DNA from: Lysobacter ciconiae
Lineage (GTDB): Bacteria > Pseudomonadota > Gammaproteobacteria > Xanthomonadales > Xanthomonadaceae
Direction: 5' to 3'
Assembly: GCF_015209725.1 (NCBI RefSeq)
Contig: NZ_CP063656.1
Span: 1,285,001 to 1,349,000, forward strand
Length of the DNA: 64,000 nt
Below the pieces are notes generated by a model, which saw only the letters and a list, made by a program, of their open reading frames with translations, was not told the origin of the DNA and ran no database searches. A program made the translations under genes and the position numbers. This document shows positions 55,941-63,515 of the stretch, piece by piece (the first letter of the stretch is position 1; each line of letters opens with the position of its first letter).

Positions 55941-57317
55941 ATGAGCAATCAGGGATTTGGTTCGGGCGGGTTTCCTCCCGGTGGTTTCGGCAACGTCGCC
56001 GACCCCGTGGAACTGGGCGAACTGGCCCGTCAGTACTGGAACCAGTGGGGCGAGATGCTGCGCGCAGGCGGCCCGGGTGCGCCGGCGTCGGGCTTTGTCG
56101 GCACTGCTGGTTTCCCGGGCATGGGTTTCCCCGGTGGCAACGGTCCGACCGCGACCCCGGGCCTGCCCGGCTGGAGCGAGGGGGTGAACTGGTGGTCCCA
56201 GCTGGCCAGCGGCGGGATGCCGCAGGCCGACGCGACCGTGCAGCGCTTCAATACCCAGGCCCAGGGCTGGTACGCGCAGATCCAGGAGTTGGCTGCGCGC
56301 TTTGCCGGGCAGGATGCCAGCGCGCGCGATGTCAGCCAGGCATGGAAGGAGATGTTCGGTGGCCACGCGGCCAACCCCTTCGCCGATGCGCTCAAGGGCA
56401 TGCAGGGGCAGGGCCCGCAGGGTTTCGAGCAGTGGATGGCGCAGGTTTCACCGTGGCTGGAGAAGCTGCGCGAGGGCAGCAACGCCTGGCTGGAAACCCC
56501 GACGTTCGGCCTCAACCGCGAGCATGAGCAGCGCTGGAAGGAGCTCATCCAGGCGCAGCAGGCGTACCAGCGCCACAACAAGGGCTACCAGGCGCTGATG
56601 AGCGAAGCGCTGCAGGATGCCTTCACGCGCTTCGAGAAGAAACTCGACGAGTGCAGCCAGCCAGGCAACAGGCTGGAGTCCATGGGCGCGCTGTTCGACC
56701 TGTGGATCGATGCGGCCGAAGATGCGTATGCCGACATCGCCATCTCGCCCCGGTTCCGCGACGCCTACGGCGCGTTGGGCAACGCGCAGATGACCTTGCG
56801 CGCGGCGGTGCAGAAGGAAATCGAGAACGTCGGCGAATCCATGGGGATGCCTTCGCGTACTGAAGTGGATGCCGCGCACCGCAAGATCACCCAGCTGGAG
56901 CGCGAGCTTCGCCGGCTGCGTGCACAGATCGAGGCGGTCGGATCGGGCGACTCGCGTGCCACAAACGCGGGCGTTTCCGCGCGCGCGGCGCCTGAGCCAA
57001 ATGCGGCGCCTGATTCGCCGGCACAGAAACCGGCGACGCAACCGGCCACGCAACCCGCCGGTGCCAGCAAGCCCGCGAGCAAGCAGCGCGGCGTTGGTGA
57101 CACCGCGGCCAAAAAAGCCGCCAAGCGGGCGACGGGCAAGCCGCTCAGGAAAGCGGCCAAGTCGGTCGCCGCGAAGCAGCCCGCGAAATCCGGAGCAAAG
57201 AAAACGGCCAAGGCGGCCGCTGCCAGGAAGGCCGCGGGTGGCAAGGCAACCGCGAAAAAGGCCGCTGCCAGCGCGCCTCGCGCGGCAGTAAAGAAGACCA
57301 CCACAAAGGCCAGCTGA
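55941..57317 (+). CDS. phaE: PHA synthase subunit PhaE with H1-like C-terminal tail
   Basis: 458 residues. Residues 1-350 match PhaE: a Gly/Pro-rich N-terminus, conserved WxxMFG-type region (AWKEMFGG), PTFGLNREHEQRWKEL and a short coiled coil (ITQLERELRRLRAQI). Residues 381-458 are a separate Lys/Ala-rich tail with 19 Lys, 5 Arg and a single acidic residue, resembling histone H1 and PhaF tails. PhaE activates PhaC in class III synthase. GGGAGAGG precedes the ATG; phaC follows after one base. Confidence 0.9.
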   Translation: MSNQGFGSGGFPPGGFGNVADPVELGELARQYWNQWGEMLRAGGPGAPASGFVGTAGFPGMGFPGGNGPTATPGLPGWSEGVNWWSQLASGGMPQADATVQRFNTQAQGWYAQIQELAARFAGQDASARDVSQAWKEMFGGHAANPFADALKGMQGQGPQGFEQWMAQVSPWLEKLREGSNAWLETPTFGLNREHEQRWKELIQAQQAYQRHNKGYQALMSEALQDAFTRFEKKLDECSQPGNRLESMGALFDLWIDAAEDAYADIAISPRFRDAYGALGNAQMTLRAAVQKEIENVGESMGMPSRTEVDAAHRKITQLERELRRLRAQIEAVGSGDSRATNAGVSARAAPEPNAAPDSPAQKPATQPATQPAGASKPASKQRGVGDTAAKKAAKRATGKPLRKAAKSVAAKQPAKSGAKKTAKAAAARKAAGGKATAKKAAASAPRAAVKKTTTKAS

Positions 57318-57318
57318 C

Positions 57319-58425
57319 ATGGACACTTCCTCACCATTCTCCGTCGGCCCCTTCGACTTCAGCGCAGATGCCCTGGCCCGGGAGGCGGGCGGCGTCCAGG
57401 AGAAGATGCGCGCGGGGCTGAAGACCCTCCACCAGGTGGGAGACATCAGCTACGGCGCGACGCCGAAAGAGGAGGTCTGGAATGACGGCAAGGTCACCCT
57501 GTACCGCTACCGTGGCGCGCAACTGGAAGACGGCCGTGCACCTACCGCCAAGGTGCCCCTGCTGATTGCCTACGCGCTGGTCAACCGGCCATACATGGTG
57601 GACCTGCAGGCAGACAAGTCGATCGTGCGTGGGCTGCTGGCCCGCGGCGAGGACGTCTACATACTGGATTGGGGCTACCCCGATCGCTCCGACCGTTACC
57701 TTGAGCTGGAGGATTACATCCAGCGCTACCTGGGCGGTGCGATCGACCACATCCGCGCGGCCCATCACCTGGACGCCATCAACCTGCTGGGCATCTGCCA
57801 GGGCGGCGCGTTCTCGCTGTGCTACGCGGCGCTGAACCCCACGAAGATCAAGAACCTCGTCACCATGGTCACTCCGGTGGACTTCCACACCGAAGACAAC
57901 ATGCTGTCCAACTGGATCCGCGAAGTCGACGTGGACCTGATGGTCGACACGCTGGGCAACATCCCGGCCGACATGATGAACTTCACCTACCTGACGTTGA
58001 AGCCGTGGCGGCTCTTCGTGCAGAAGTACGTGGGCCTGATCGACATCATGGATGACAAGGAGGCGCTGGAGGACTTCCTGCGCATGGAGAACTGGATCTT
58101 CGACTCACCCGACCAGGCCGGGGAGGCATTTCGCCAGTTCACCAAGCAGTTCTACCAGGCCAATGGCTTCATCAAGGGCAGCATCCGCATCGGCGACCGC
58201 AGCGTGGACCTGTCCCGGGTCGACATGCCTGTGTTGAACGTGTTCGCCCAGCACGACCATCTCGTGCCGCCGTCCTCATCGCAGGCGCTGGGTGGCCTGG
58301 TGGGCACGGAGGACTACAGCGAACTCTCCTTCCGCGGAGGCCATATCGGCATCTACGTCTCCAGCCGTGCGCAGCGCGAGGTGCCGCAGGCCGTCCACGA
58401 GTGGCTCGCCCAGCGCTCGAGCTGA
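57319..58425 (+). CDS. phaC: Class III poly(3-hydroxyalkanoate) synthase subunit PhaC
   Basis: 368 residues, the usual class III size. The lipase-like box is GICQGG with the catalytic Cys; the Asp lies in AQHDHLVPP and the His in RGGHIGIYV. It polymerises 3-hydroxyacyl-CoA on the granule surface with PhaE. No phaA, phaB or phasin gene is adjacent. Confidence 0.95.
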   Translation: MDTSSPFSVGPFDFSADALAREAGGVQEKMRAGLKTLHQVGDISYGATPKEEVWNDGKVTLYRYRGAQLEDGRAPTAKVPLLIAYALVNRPYMVDLQADKSIVRGLLARGEDVYILDWGYPDRSDRYLELEDYIQRYLGGAIDHIRAAHHLDAINLLGICQGGAFSLCYAALNPTKIKNLVTMVTPVDFHTEDNMLSNWIREVDVDLMVDTLGNIPADMMNFTYLTLKPWRLFVQKYVGLIDIMDDKEALEDFLRMENWIFDSPDQAGEAFRQFTKQFYQANGFIKGSIRIGDRSVDLSRVDMPVLNVFAQHDHLVPPSSSQALGGLVGTEDYSELSFRGGHIGIYVSSRAQREVPQAVHEWLAQRSS

Positions 58426-58442
58426 CCTAAGGAGGTTTCCCA

Positions 58443-58484
58443 ATGAAATCCGCATCCGGCCCGATGAAATCCGCATCCGGCCCG
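58443..58484 (+). repeat. 21-bp perfect tandem duplication including a start codon
   Basis: Positions 58443-58463 and 58464-58484 are identical and in frame, giving two start codons seven codons apart in the PspC gene. Confidence 0.97.
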
Positions 58485-58667
58485 TTTACCCGCTCGCGCA
58501 GCGATCGCATGCTGGCCGGCGTCATTGGCGGCATCGCCAGGCGCTTTGGCTGGAACTCGAACCTGTTGCGACTGCTGTACGTGATCTTCTCAATCGCGTC
58601 GGCTGCGTTCCCCGGCATCATCGTCTACCTGATCCTGTGGCTGCTGATGCCGGAGGAAGGGTCCTGA
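58443..58667 (+). CDS. PspC-domain protein with duplicated start
   Basis: 74 residues. MLAGVIGGIARRFGWN and the hydrophobic LLYVIFSIASAAFPGIIVYLILWLLMP are the PspC domain, a membrane stress-response module. The first 14 residues are MKSASGP twice, from a 21-bp perfect duplication that includes the ATG; either ATG could be used, but only the first has the perfect AAGGAGG site seven bases upstream. Confidence 0.85.
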   Translation: MKSASGPMKSASGPFTRSRSDRMLAGVIGGIARRFGWNSNLLRLLYVIFSIASAAFPGIIVYLILWLLMPEEGS

Positions 58668-58675
58668 CAAGTCGC

Positions 58676-59113
58676 GTGCGTCCGGCAGGCGCGACGCTGG
58701 CCGTGCTCGCCGGCATGGCCTGGACATTGCCGAACACGCTGCTGGGGCTCGTCCTGGGAATCGCCGGGATGCCGTTTGGCGCGCGCGCCCACTGGCGTGC
58801 GGCCGATCTGGCTCTGGTGTTCCATCACTGGCGCTGGGGACCGGGCGGGGCGCTTACGCTGGGTAACGTCATCATCCACACCGGCGATGATCTGGACGCC
58901 TCGTGCCTCACCTATGCGCACAGGGCGGGGTGGGGCACCGAGACCCCGGTCTGCCTGGCCGATCACGAGCGCGCCCACGTCTTCCAGTACATGGTCCTGG
59001 GGCCGCTGTTCCTGCCCCTGTACCTGCTGTGCGGCGGCGTCAGTGCACGCAACCGGTTCGAGCGTGCCGCTGACCGCTATGCCCAGACCGGCCGCGGCTG
59101 GTGGCCTTGGTAA
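58676..59113 (+). CDS. Membrane-associated protein with HExxH motif, unknown family
   Basis: About 145 residues from a GTG eight bases past pspC; a later ATG at about 58714 is an alternative. An N-terminal hydrophobic stretch (GATLAVLAGMAWTLPNTLLG) and another one around LGPLFLPLYLLCGG flank the segment LADHERAHVFQYMV, which contains HERAH, a zinc-protease-type HExxH pattern. Further on, NRFERAADRYAQ could supply another ligand (E). I do not recognise the family, and the motif may be coincidental. Confidence 0.65.
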   Translation: MRPAGATLAVLAGMAWTLPNTLLGLVLGIAGMPFGARAHWRAADLALVFHHWRWGPGGALTLGNVIIHTGDDLDASCLTYAHRAGWGTETPVCLADHERAHVFQYMVLGPLFLPLYLLCGGVSARNRFERAADRYAQTGRGWWPW

Positions 59114-59165
59114 GGGCAAAAAAGCTGAAGCACGACGCGCGCGCTCCGCTATACTCCCGGTCCGC

Positions 59166-59252
59166 GCCGAAGTGGCGGAATCGGTAGACGCAGCGGATTC
59201 AAAATCCGCCGATGGAGACATTGTGGGGGTTCGAGTCCCCCCTTCGGCACCA
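59166..59252 (+). tRNA. tRNA-Leu (anticodon CAA)
   Basis: An 87-base class II tRNA with encoded CCA. The acceptor stem GCCGAAG pairs with CTTCGGC; the anticodon stem GCGGA/TCCGC holds loop TTCAAAA with CAA at 59200-59202; a long variable arm (GATGGAGACATTGT) identifies leucine; the T arm GGGGG-TTCGAGT-CCCCC is perfect. It reads UUG codons. Confidence 0.97.
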
Positions 59253-59255
59253 GAT

Positions 59256-59296
59256 AAAAACAAAGGGCCTGCGAACGATCGCGGGCCCTTTGTTTT
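59256..59296. terminator. Bidirectional terminator after tRNA-Leu
   Basis: ACAAAGGGCC pairs with GGCCCTTTGT, with an inner GCGA/TCGC stem; TTTT follows on the plus strand and A-runs on the other side serve the convergent lipoprotein gene. Confidence 0.88.
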
Positions 59297-59310
59297 GGCC
59301 GAGCCTCAGC

Positions 59311-59898
59311 TTACTTGCGTGACAGCTCGGTGACCTTCATGCCCTGCACCGACGCGCCGACTTCCAGGCCGGTATTGGCGAGAACGAACGCCACCACGGG
59401 TGCTTCCATCGAGGACGTATCGACGCTGCCGTTGGCACCGATATTGGCGACGGCAACCGTCGCATCGACACCCGCGGTCCAGCCCTTGCTGTTGCGGAAC
59501 TTGTTGAGCGATTCGGTCGTGGTGAACATGTAGATGACCGACTTCGACTGGGCACCAACCTGCCAGCCTACCGAGCCGACGGCGATGCTGTAGTAGCGCC
59601 TGGGGCTGTCGGTGGTTCGCAGGGAGCCGCGTCCGTACTCGGCGCCGACGACGAAGCTGCCGCCAACCACCGAAGGGAAAACCAGTATGCCCTTGGCTGC
59701 AGAGCCGAGTTCGCGCGCGCCGGGCACCTCGCTGTACAGCCGGGCCAGCGCGGCGTCGGTCTGTGCATCGATATCGCCTGTTGACGAAAGTACATCTGTG
59801 CGGCCCGGTGGGGATGTCGTGGTGCAGCCGGCGAACATGAATGCGCAAAGCGCAAGCGCGGAGGCCATGGCCACCGGACGGAAAACCTGGGAAGTCAT
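59311..59898 (-). CDS. SYLF/Ysc84-domain lipoprotein
   Basis: 195 residues. A lipobox (FMFAGC, Cys at 25) makes it a lipoprotein. The SYLF domain covers the rest: AKGILVFPSVVGGSFVVGAEYGRG, the SIAVGSVGWQVGAQSKSVIYMF core and the GWTAGVDATVAVA segment. SYLF proteins bind phosphoinositides in eukaryotes and are of unclear role in bacterial envelopes. GGAG precedes the ATG and could be masked by a short upstream TCTCC. Confidence 0.9.
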   Translation of the reverse strand: MTSQVFRPVAMASALALCAFMFAGCTTTSPPGRTDVLSSTGDIDAQTDAALARLYSEVPGARELGSAAKGILVFPSVVGGSFVVGAEYGRGSLRTTDSPRRYYSIAVGSVGWQVGAQSKSVIYMFTTTESLNKFRNSKGWTAGVDATVAVANIGANGSVDTSSMEAPVVAFVLANTGLEVGASVQGMKVTELSRK

Positions 59899-60012
59899 GC
59901 GGTATTTCTCCTTGTTACGGAGATGATGTTGGTCGGTGAGGATATGGCTTCACCGGACATCGGACTTCCAAGCTAACAGTGGCCGGGAGACGTACCTGTC
60001 AAGGACCGGCAA

Positions 60013-61263
60013 CTACCCGAGGAGATCGAGGGCGATCTCGTAAACGGGTTCCGGGCGCTTGAACAGGTATTCACCGTTGCGGATCGAGGCCAGTACGTCC
60101 GCGCGCTGGCGAACCGCTTCGAAAGGCGAGCGGGCATCAAGCACGAGGAAGTTGGCCGGCTTGCCCTCTTCGATGCCGTACTGATCTTCGACGTTGAGCG
60201 TCTTGGCACCGTTGTAGGTGATCAGGTCCAGGCAGCGATCAATCTCGTCAAACGACATCGTCTGCGCCAGATGGATGCCGTTGTCGAGGATGTTCATCAT
60301 GTTGCCGTTGCCGAGGGGATACCACGGGTCGTTGATCGAGTCCTGGCCAAAACAGACGTTGATGCCGCTCTCCCACATCTCCTTGACCCGGGTAAGTCCG
60401 CGGCGTTTGGGATAGGTGTCCTGGCGGCCCTGCAGATAGGCGTTCTCGGTCGGGTTGGCTATGAAGTTCATCCCCGACTGCTTGAACAGGCCCATCATGC
60501 GGAACGCCCAGGCGTTGTCGGCCGATCCGAACGAGCATGTGTGGCTGGCGGTCGAGCGGGTGCCGATGTTTTCGATCATCACCAACGCATTGAGCAATTC
60601 CACGTGACGGCTCATCACGTCGTCGGTTTCGTCGCAGTGCACGTCGATCAGCTTGCCGTACTTCTCGGCCAGCTCCACGGTGCGGCGGACGGACTTCTCA
60701 CCGATCTCGCGGGCCCATTCGAAGTGGGGAATCCCACCGACGCAGTCCGCGCCCATCTTCAGTGCCTCCTCGATCATCTCGTCGCCGCCCTTGTAGGCGT
60801 ACATGCCTTCCTGCGGAAACGCGACGATCTGGATGGTGACCTTCTCCTTGAGCTGATCGCGGATCTCCAGCATCGCCTTCAGGCCGGTCAGCTTGGGATC
60901 GCAGACGTCGATGTGGGTGCGGATGAACTGGACGCCCTTGGAGACTTGCTCCTCGATGCCCCTCAGTGCCCGCTCTTTTGCATCTTCCAGGGTCTGGGTT
61001 TTCTTGACGTCGTGCCAACGGGCGATGCCTTCGAACAGCGTGCCGCTGGTGTTCGCCGCGCCCTCGCTCTGGGCGGTATAGACGTAGTCAAGATGCAGGT
61101 GGGAATCAACGTAAGGTGGAACCACCAGGCGGCCCTTCAGGTCGATTTCCTCATCGGCGGCGGACAGGTTCCTGCCGATCTGCGTGATGGCGCCCTTGTC
61201 GACGAGGATTTCGCTGACCTCGTCGTGCTGTCGATAGATTCGTGCGTTGGTGAACTTTTTCAT
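60013..61263 (-). CDS. Cytosine deaminase-like amidohydrolase
   Basis: 416 residues of the CodA group of amidohydrolases. Metal ligands are HLH in VDSHLHLD, His in DVHCDETDD, His in ASHTCSFG and Asp in FGQDSINDPWYPLG. E. coli CodA reads GHDDVFDPWYPLG in the last place; here the second Asp is Ser, a position known to affect substrate preference, so the natural substrate may be another cyclic amidine (for example creatinine or isoguanine). GGGAG precedes the ATG. It is 15 bp after an MFS gene. Confidence 0.82.
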   Translation of the reverse strand: MKKFTNARIYRQHDEVSEILVDKGAITQIGRNLSAADEEIDLKGRLVVPPYVDSHLHLDYVYTAQSEGAANTSGTLFEGIARWHDVKKTQTLEDAKERALRGIEEQVSKGVQFIRTHIDVCDPKLTGLKAMLEIRDQLKEKVTIQIVAFPQEGMYAYKGGDEMIEEALKMGADCVGGIPHFEWAREIGEKSVRRTVELAEKYGKLIDVHCDETDDVMSRHVELLNALVMIENIGTRSTASHTCSFGSADNAWAFRMMGLFKQSGMNFIANPTENAYLQGRQDTYPKRRGLTRVKEMWESGINVCFGQDSINDPWYPLGNGNMMNILDNGIHLAQTMSFDEIDRCLDLITYNGAKTLNVEDQYGIEEGKPANFLVLDARSPFEAVRQRADVLASIRNGEYLFKRPEPVYEIALDLLG

Positions 61264-61278
61264 GATGCTCCCTTTCGT

Positions 61279-62478
61279 TTACGGCGACGGACTCCGGGAA
61301 GACCGCAGCGTGCGTCTGGCCAGGAACGCAATGACGATGGCCGCGATAAAGCAGGCGAGGGACACGTAGACGATGTGCCTGACTCCCTCGGAAGGGGAGC
61401 GGTTCAAGAGCATGCCGCCGACCCAGGTGGCGATCATGATCGAGAGGTTGAACACGCTTGATTGCACCGACGTGGCCACATCCTTGGCGCTCTCGACCTG
61501 CTTGCTCACAGCGGTCTGGTACATGGTCACCAGCGGTCCGAAGGCCAGTCCCCACAGGAAGAACGCGACGTGCGAGACCCCCACGGTGCCCTTGAAAGCG
61601 AGGAACATCGCCATGGAGAGGGCGCCGACGCCGAGCATGGCCACGATGAGGGGCCGCAGGTACGCATCGATGTAACGCGCCGAAACGACCACCGAAATCA
61701 CCGAGCCGATCCCGAATATCAGCAGGGCGATGCCGATGCCGCCGGCGAAACCGATCATCTCCACCAGCAGGGCGATGTAGGTATAGACACCGTAATGCGC
61801 TGCGACGGACAAGAAGGTCAGCAGCAGGACGATCAGGATCGACGGCATCTTCAGCATCGCCAGCGGCGAGTTGGTCCTGTCGAGCTTCTCGCCGCCGATG
61901 GAGGGAAGGAAGAAATAGGACAGCACGGCGATCACTGCGACGATGGCACCCAGCCCCAGGAACACGCTGTCCCAACCGAGCGCGAGACCGAGGGCTGTCA
62001 TCGCCGGCAGGCCGATGCTGATGCCCAGTGTGTTGCCGGACATGATCACCGTGATGGCCTTGCCGTGCATGTGCTCGGGAACAAGTCTTGTCCCGTAGGC
62101 GGCGATCATCGGCCACATCACGCCCGCGCAGATGCCGCCGACAATCCGCGCCCCGATGATGATGGGATAGGAAGAGGACACGCCCACCACCACGTTGGAC
62201 ACCGCGAAGCCGATCAGCAGTGCCATCAGCAACGCCTTGCGGTTGAAGGCGAGGGTCGCGCTGATCAAGGGAATGGCGGCGACGGCGGAGGCCAGCGCAT
62301 AGATGCCCACCAGAAACCCGACGTCACTTTCCTCAATCCCGAGCCCGTCGGTCATCTGGGGGAGGATGCCCGAGGGGACGAGCTCGGAAAGGATTCCCAC
62401 GAACGTGACGCTGGCCATGAGGCCAAGGACAAACCAGGAAAAGGTCGGCTTGTCGGAGGAGGGGGCAGTGGCGGACAA
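61279..62478 (-). CDS. MFS transporter (DHA1/AraJ-like)
   Basis: 399 residues with 12 predicted helices in two halves. RNRK-type loop FNRKALL after helix 2 and GGICAGVMWPM of helix 4 to 5 fit the DHA1 branch. The start is a TTG with GGAG six bases upstream. It is co-directional and nearly contiguous with the deaminase gene, so it may import the substrate or export the product. Confidence 0.87.
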   Translation of the reverse strand: MSATAPSSDKPTFSWFVLGLMASVTFVGILSELVPSGILPQMTDGLGIEESDVGFLVGIYALASAVAAIPLISATLAFNRKALLMALLIGFAVSNVVVGVSSSYPIIIGARIVGGICAGVMWPMIAAYGTRLVPEHMHGKAITVIMSGNTLGISIGLPAMTALGLALGWDSVFLGLGAIVAVIAVLSYFFLPSIGGEKLDRTNSPLAMLKMPSILIVLLLTFLSVAAHYGVYTYIALLVEMIGFAGGIGIALLIFGIGSVISVVVSARYIDAYLRPLIVAMLGVGALSMAMFLAFKGTVGVSHVAFFLWGLAFGPLVTMYQTAVSKQVESAKDVATSVQSSVFNLSIMIATWVGGMLLNRSPSEGVRHIVYVSLACFIAAIVIAFLARRTLRSSRSPSP

Positions 62479-62543
62479 AGTACTCTCCTTGTAGGCGAGC
62501 AGTCCGGCTCCAGGCGTCTGGTAATGGGTGGAATCTGGACGAC

Positions 62544-62564
62544 CCGCCGAGCCAAGCTCGGCGG
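62544..62564 (-). terminator. Hairpin downstream of pirin
   Basis: CCGCCGAGC pairs perfectly with GCTCGGCGG around a CAA loop, in the 119-bp gap between pirin and the MFS gene. It has no T-tract, so it may separate the two transcripts only partly. Confidence 0.4.
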
Positions 62565-62597
62565 AGGCACGTTACCTGCAGGTGAACGTCCGGAGCG

Positions 62598-63497
62598 TCA
62601 GGACATCGGCTCGGGTTCACGCAGCTCGCCGATCTTCGGCGGCAGCGGGATGAATTCCTGGTTGTCCAGGTCCGGCAGTTTCATGCGCCCCGCGGACCAG
62701 TCCTCGCGCGCCTGGTCGATGCGTTCCTTCGAGGAGGACACGAAGTTCCAGTCGATGTAGCGCGGCCCGACCGGATCGCCGCCCAACGCCATCACCACCG
62801 CGTCGCCGTCGGCGGTGATGGTTGCCGCCTTGCCGGGAGCGAGGACGGCCATGAACCCTTGCTCGATGCGCTGACCGTCCAGATCCACTGCGCCTCGTGC
62901 CACGTAGACCGCACGCTCCGGGTATTCCGCCGGCAGCGAGACCCGGGCGCCGCCCCGCATGTCCCAGTGGACATAGAACTGGGGAGATTCGGTCCGCACC
63001 GGCGAGCCCACGCCCGACAGGCTCCCCGCAATCAGTCGGCCGACCACCCCATCGGCGTCAAAGACCGGCAGCGCTGCGCTGTCGTAGTGCCAGAACCCAG
63101 GGTCCATTTCCTCACGCTCGTCGGGCAGCGCGACCCAGGCCTGGATGCCGTCCAGCAGGCCGCCTTCGCGACGCAGCCGCTCGAAGCGCTCCGAATGGGT
63201 GATTCCGCTGCCGGCGGTCATCAGGTTGACCTCGTTGGGTCCGACCGGTTGCTCCGATCCAACACTGTCGCGATGCATGATCTCGCCATCGAACAGATAG
63301 GTCAGGGTGGACAGACCGATGTGCGGATGCGGGCGCACATCCGCCTCGCGGGGCAGGCCGGGCGCCATGTCCTTGGGGCCCATGCGGTCAAAGAAAATGT
63401 ACGGGCCCACCATGCGGCGCTGCGCGAACGGAAGCACGCGTCCGACTTCGAAACTGCCGAGGTCACGGGTGCGCTGCTGGATGACAAGTTCGATCAC
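62598..63497 (-). CDS. Pirin family protein
   Basis: 299 residues, a bicupin. The metal site is HPHIGLSTLTY plus THSER in the N-terminal cupin (His-x-His and His-x-Glu). Bacterial pirins can act as quercetinases or as redox regulators. It starts with GTG, 18 bp after the FMN reductase stop, so the two are probably co-transcribed. Confidence 0.92.
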   Translation of the reverse strand: MIELVIQQRTRDLGSFEVGRVLPFAQRRMVGPYIFFDRMGPKDMAPGLPREADVRPHPHIGLSTLTYLFDGEIMHRDSVGSEQPVGPNEVNLMTAGSGITHSERFERLRREGGLLDGIQAWVALPDEREEMDPGFWHYDSAALPVFDADGVVGRLIAGSLSGVGSPVRTESPQFYVHWDMRGGARVSLPAEYPERAVYVARGAVDLDGQRIEQGFMAVLAPGKAATITADGDAVVMALGGDPVGPRYIDWNFVSSSKERIDQAREDWSAGRMKLPDLDNQEFIPLPPKIGELREPEPMS

Positions 63498-63515
63498 GCA
63501 GGTATTCCTTCTGAC

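Noticed and set aside
59166..59252. Genomic island integrated at tRNA-Leu
   Set aside because: No integrase follows, no repeat of the tRNA 3' end is seen nearby, and the downstream genes look ordinary in base composition.
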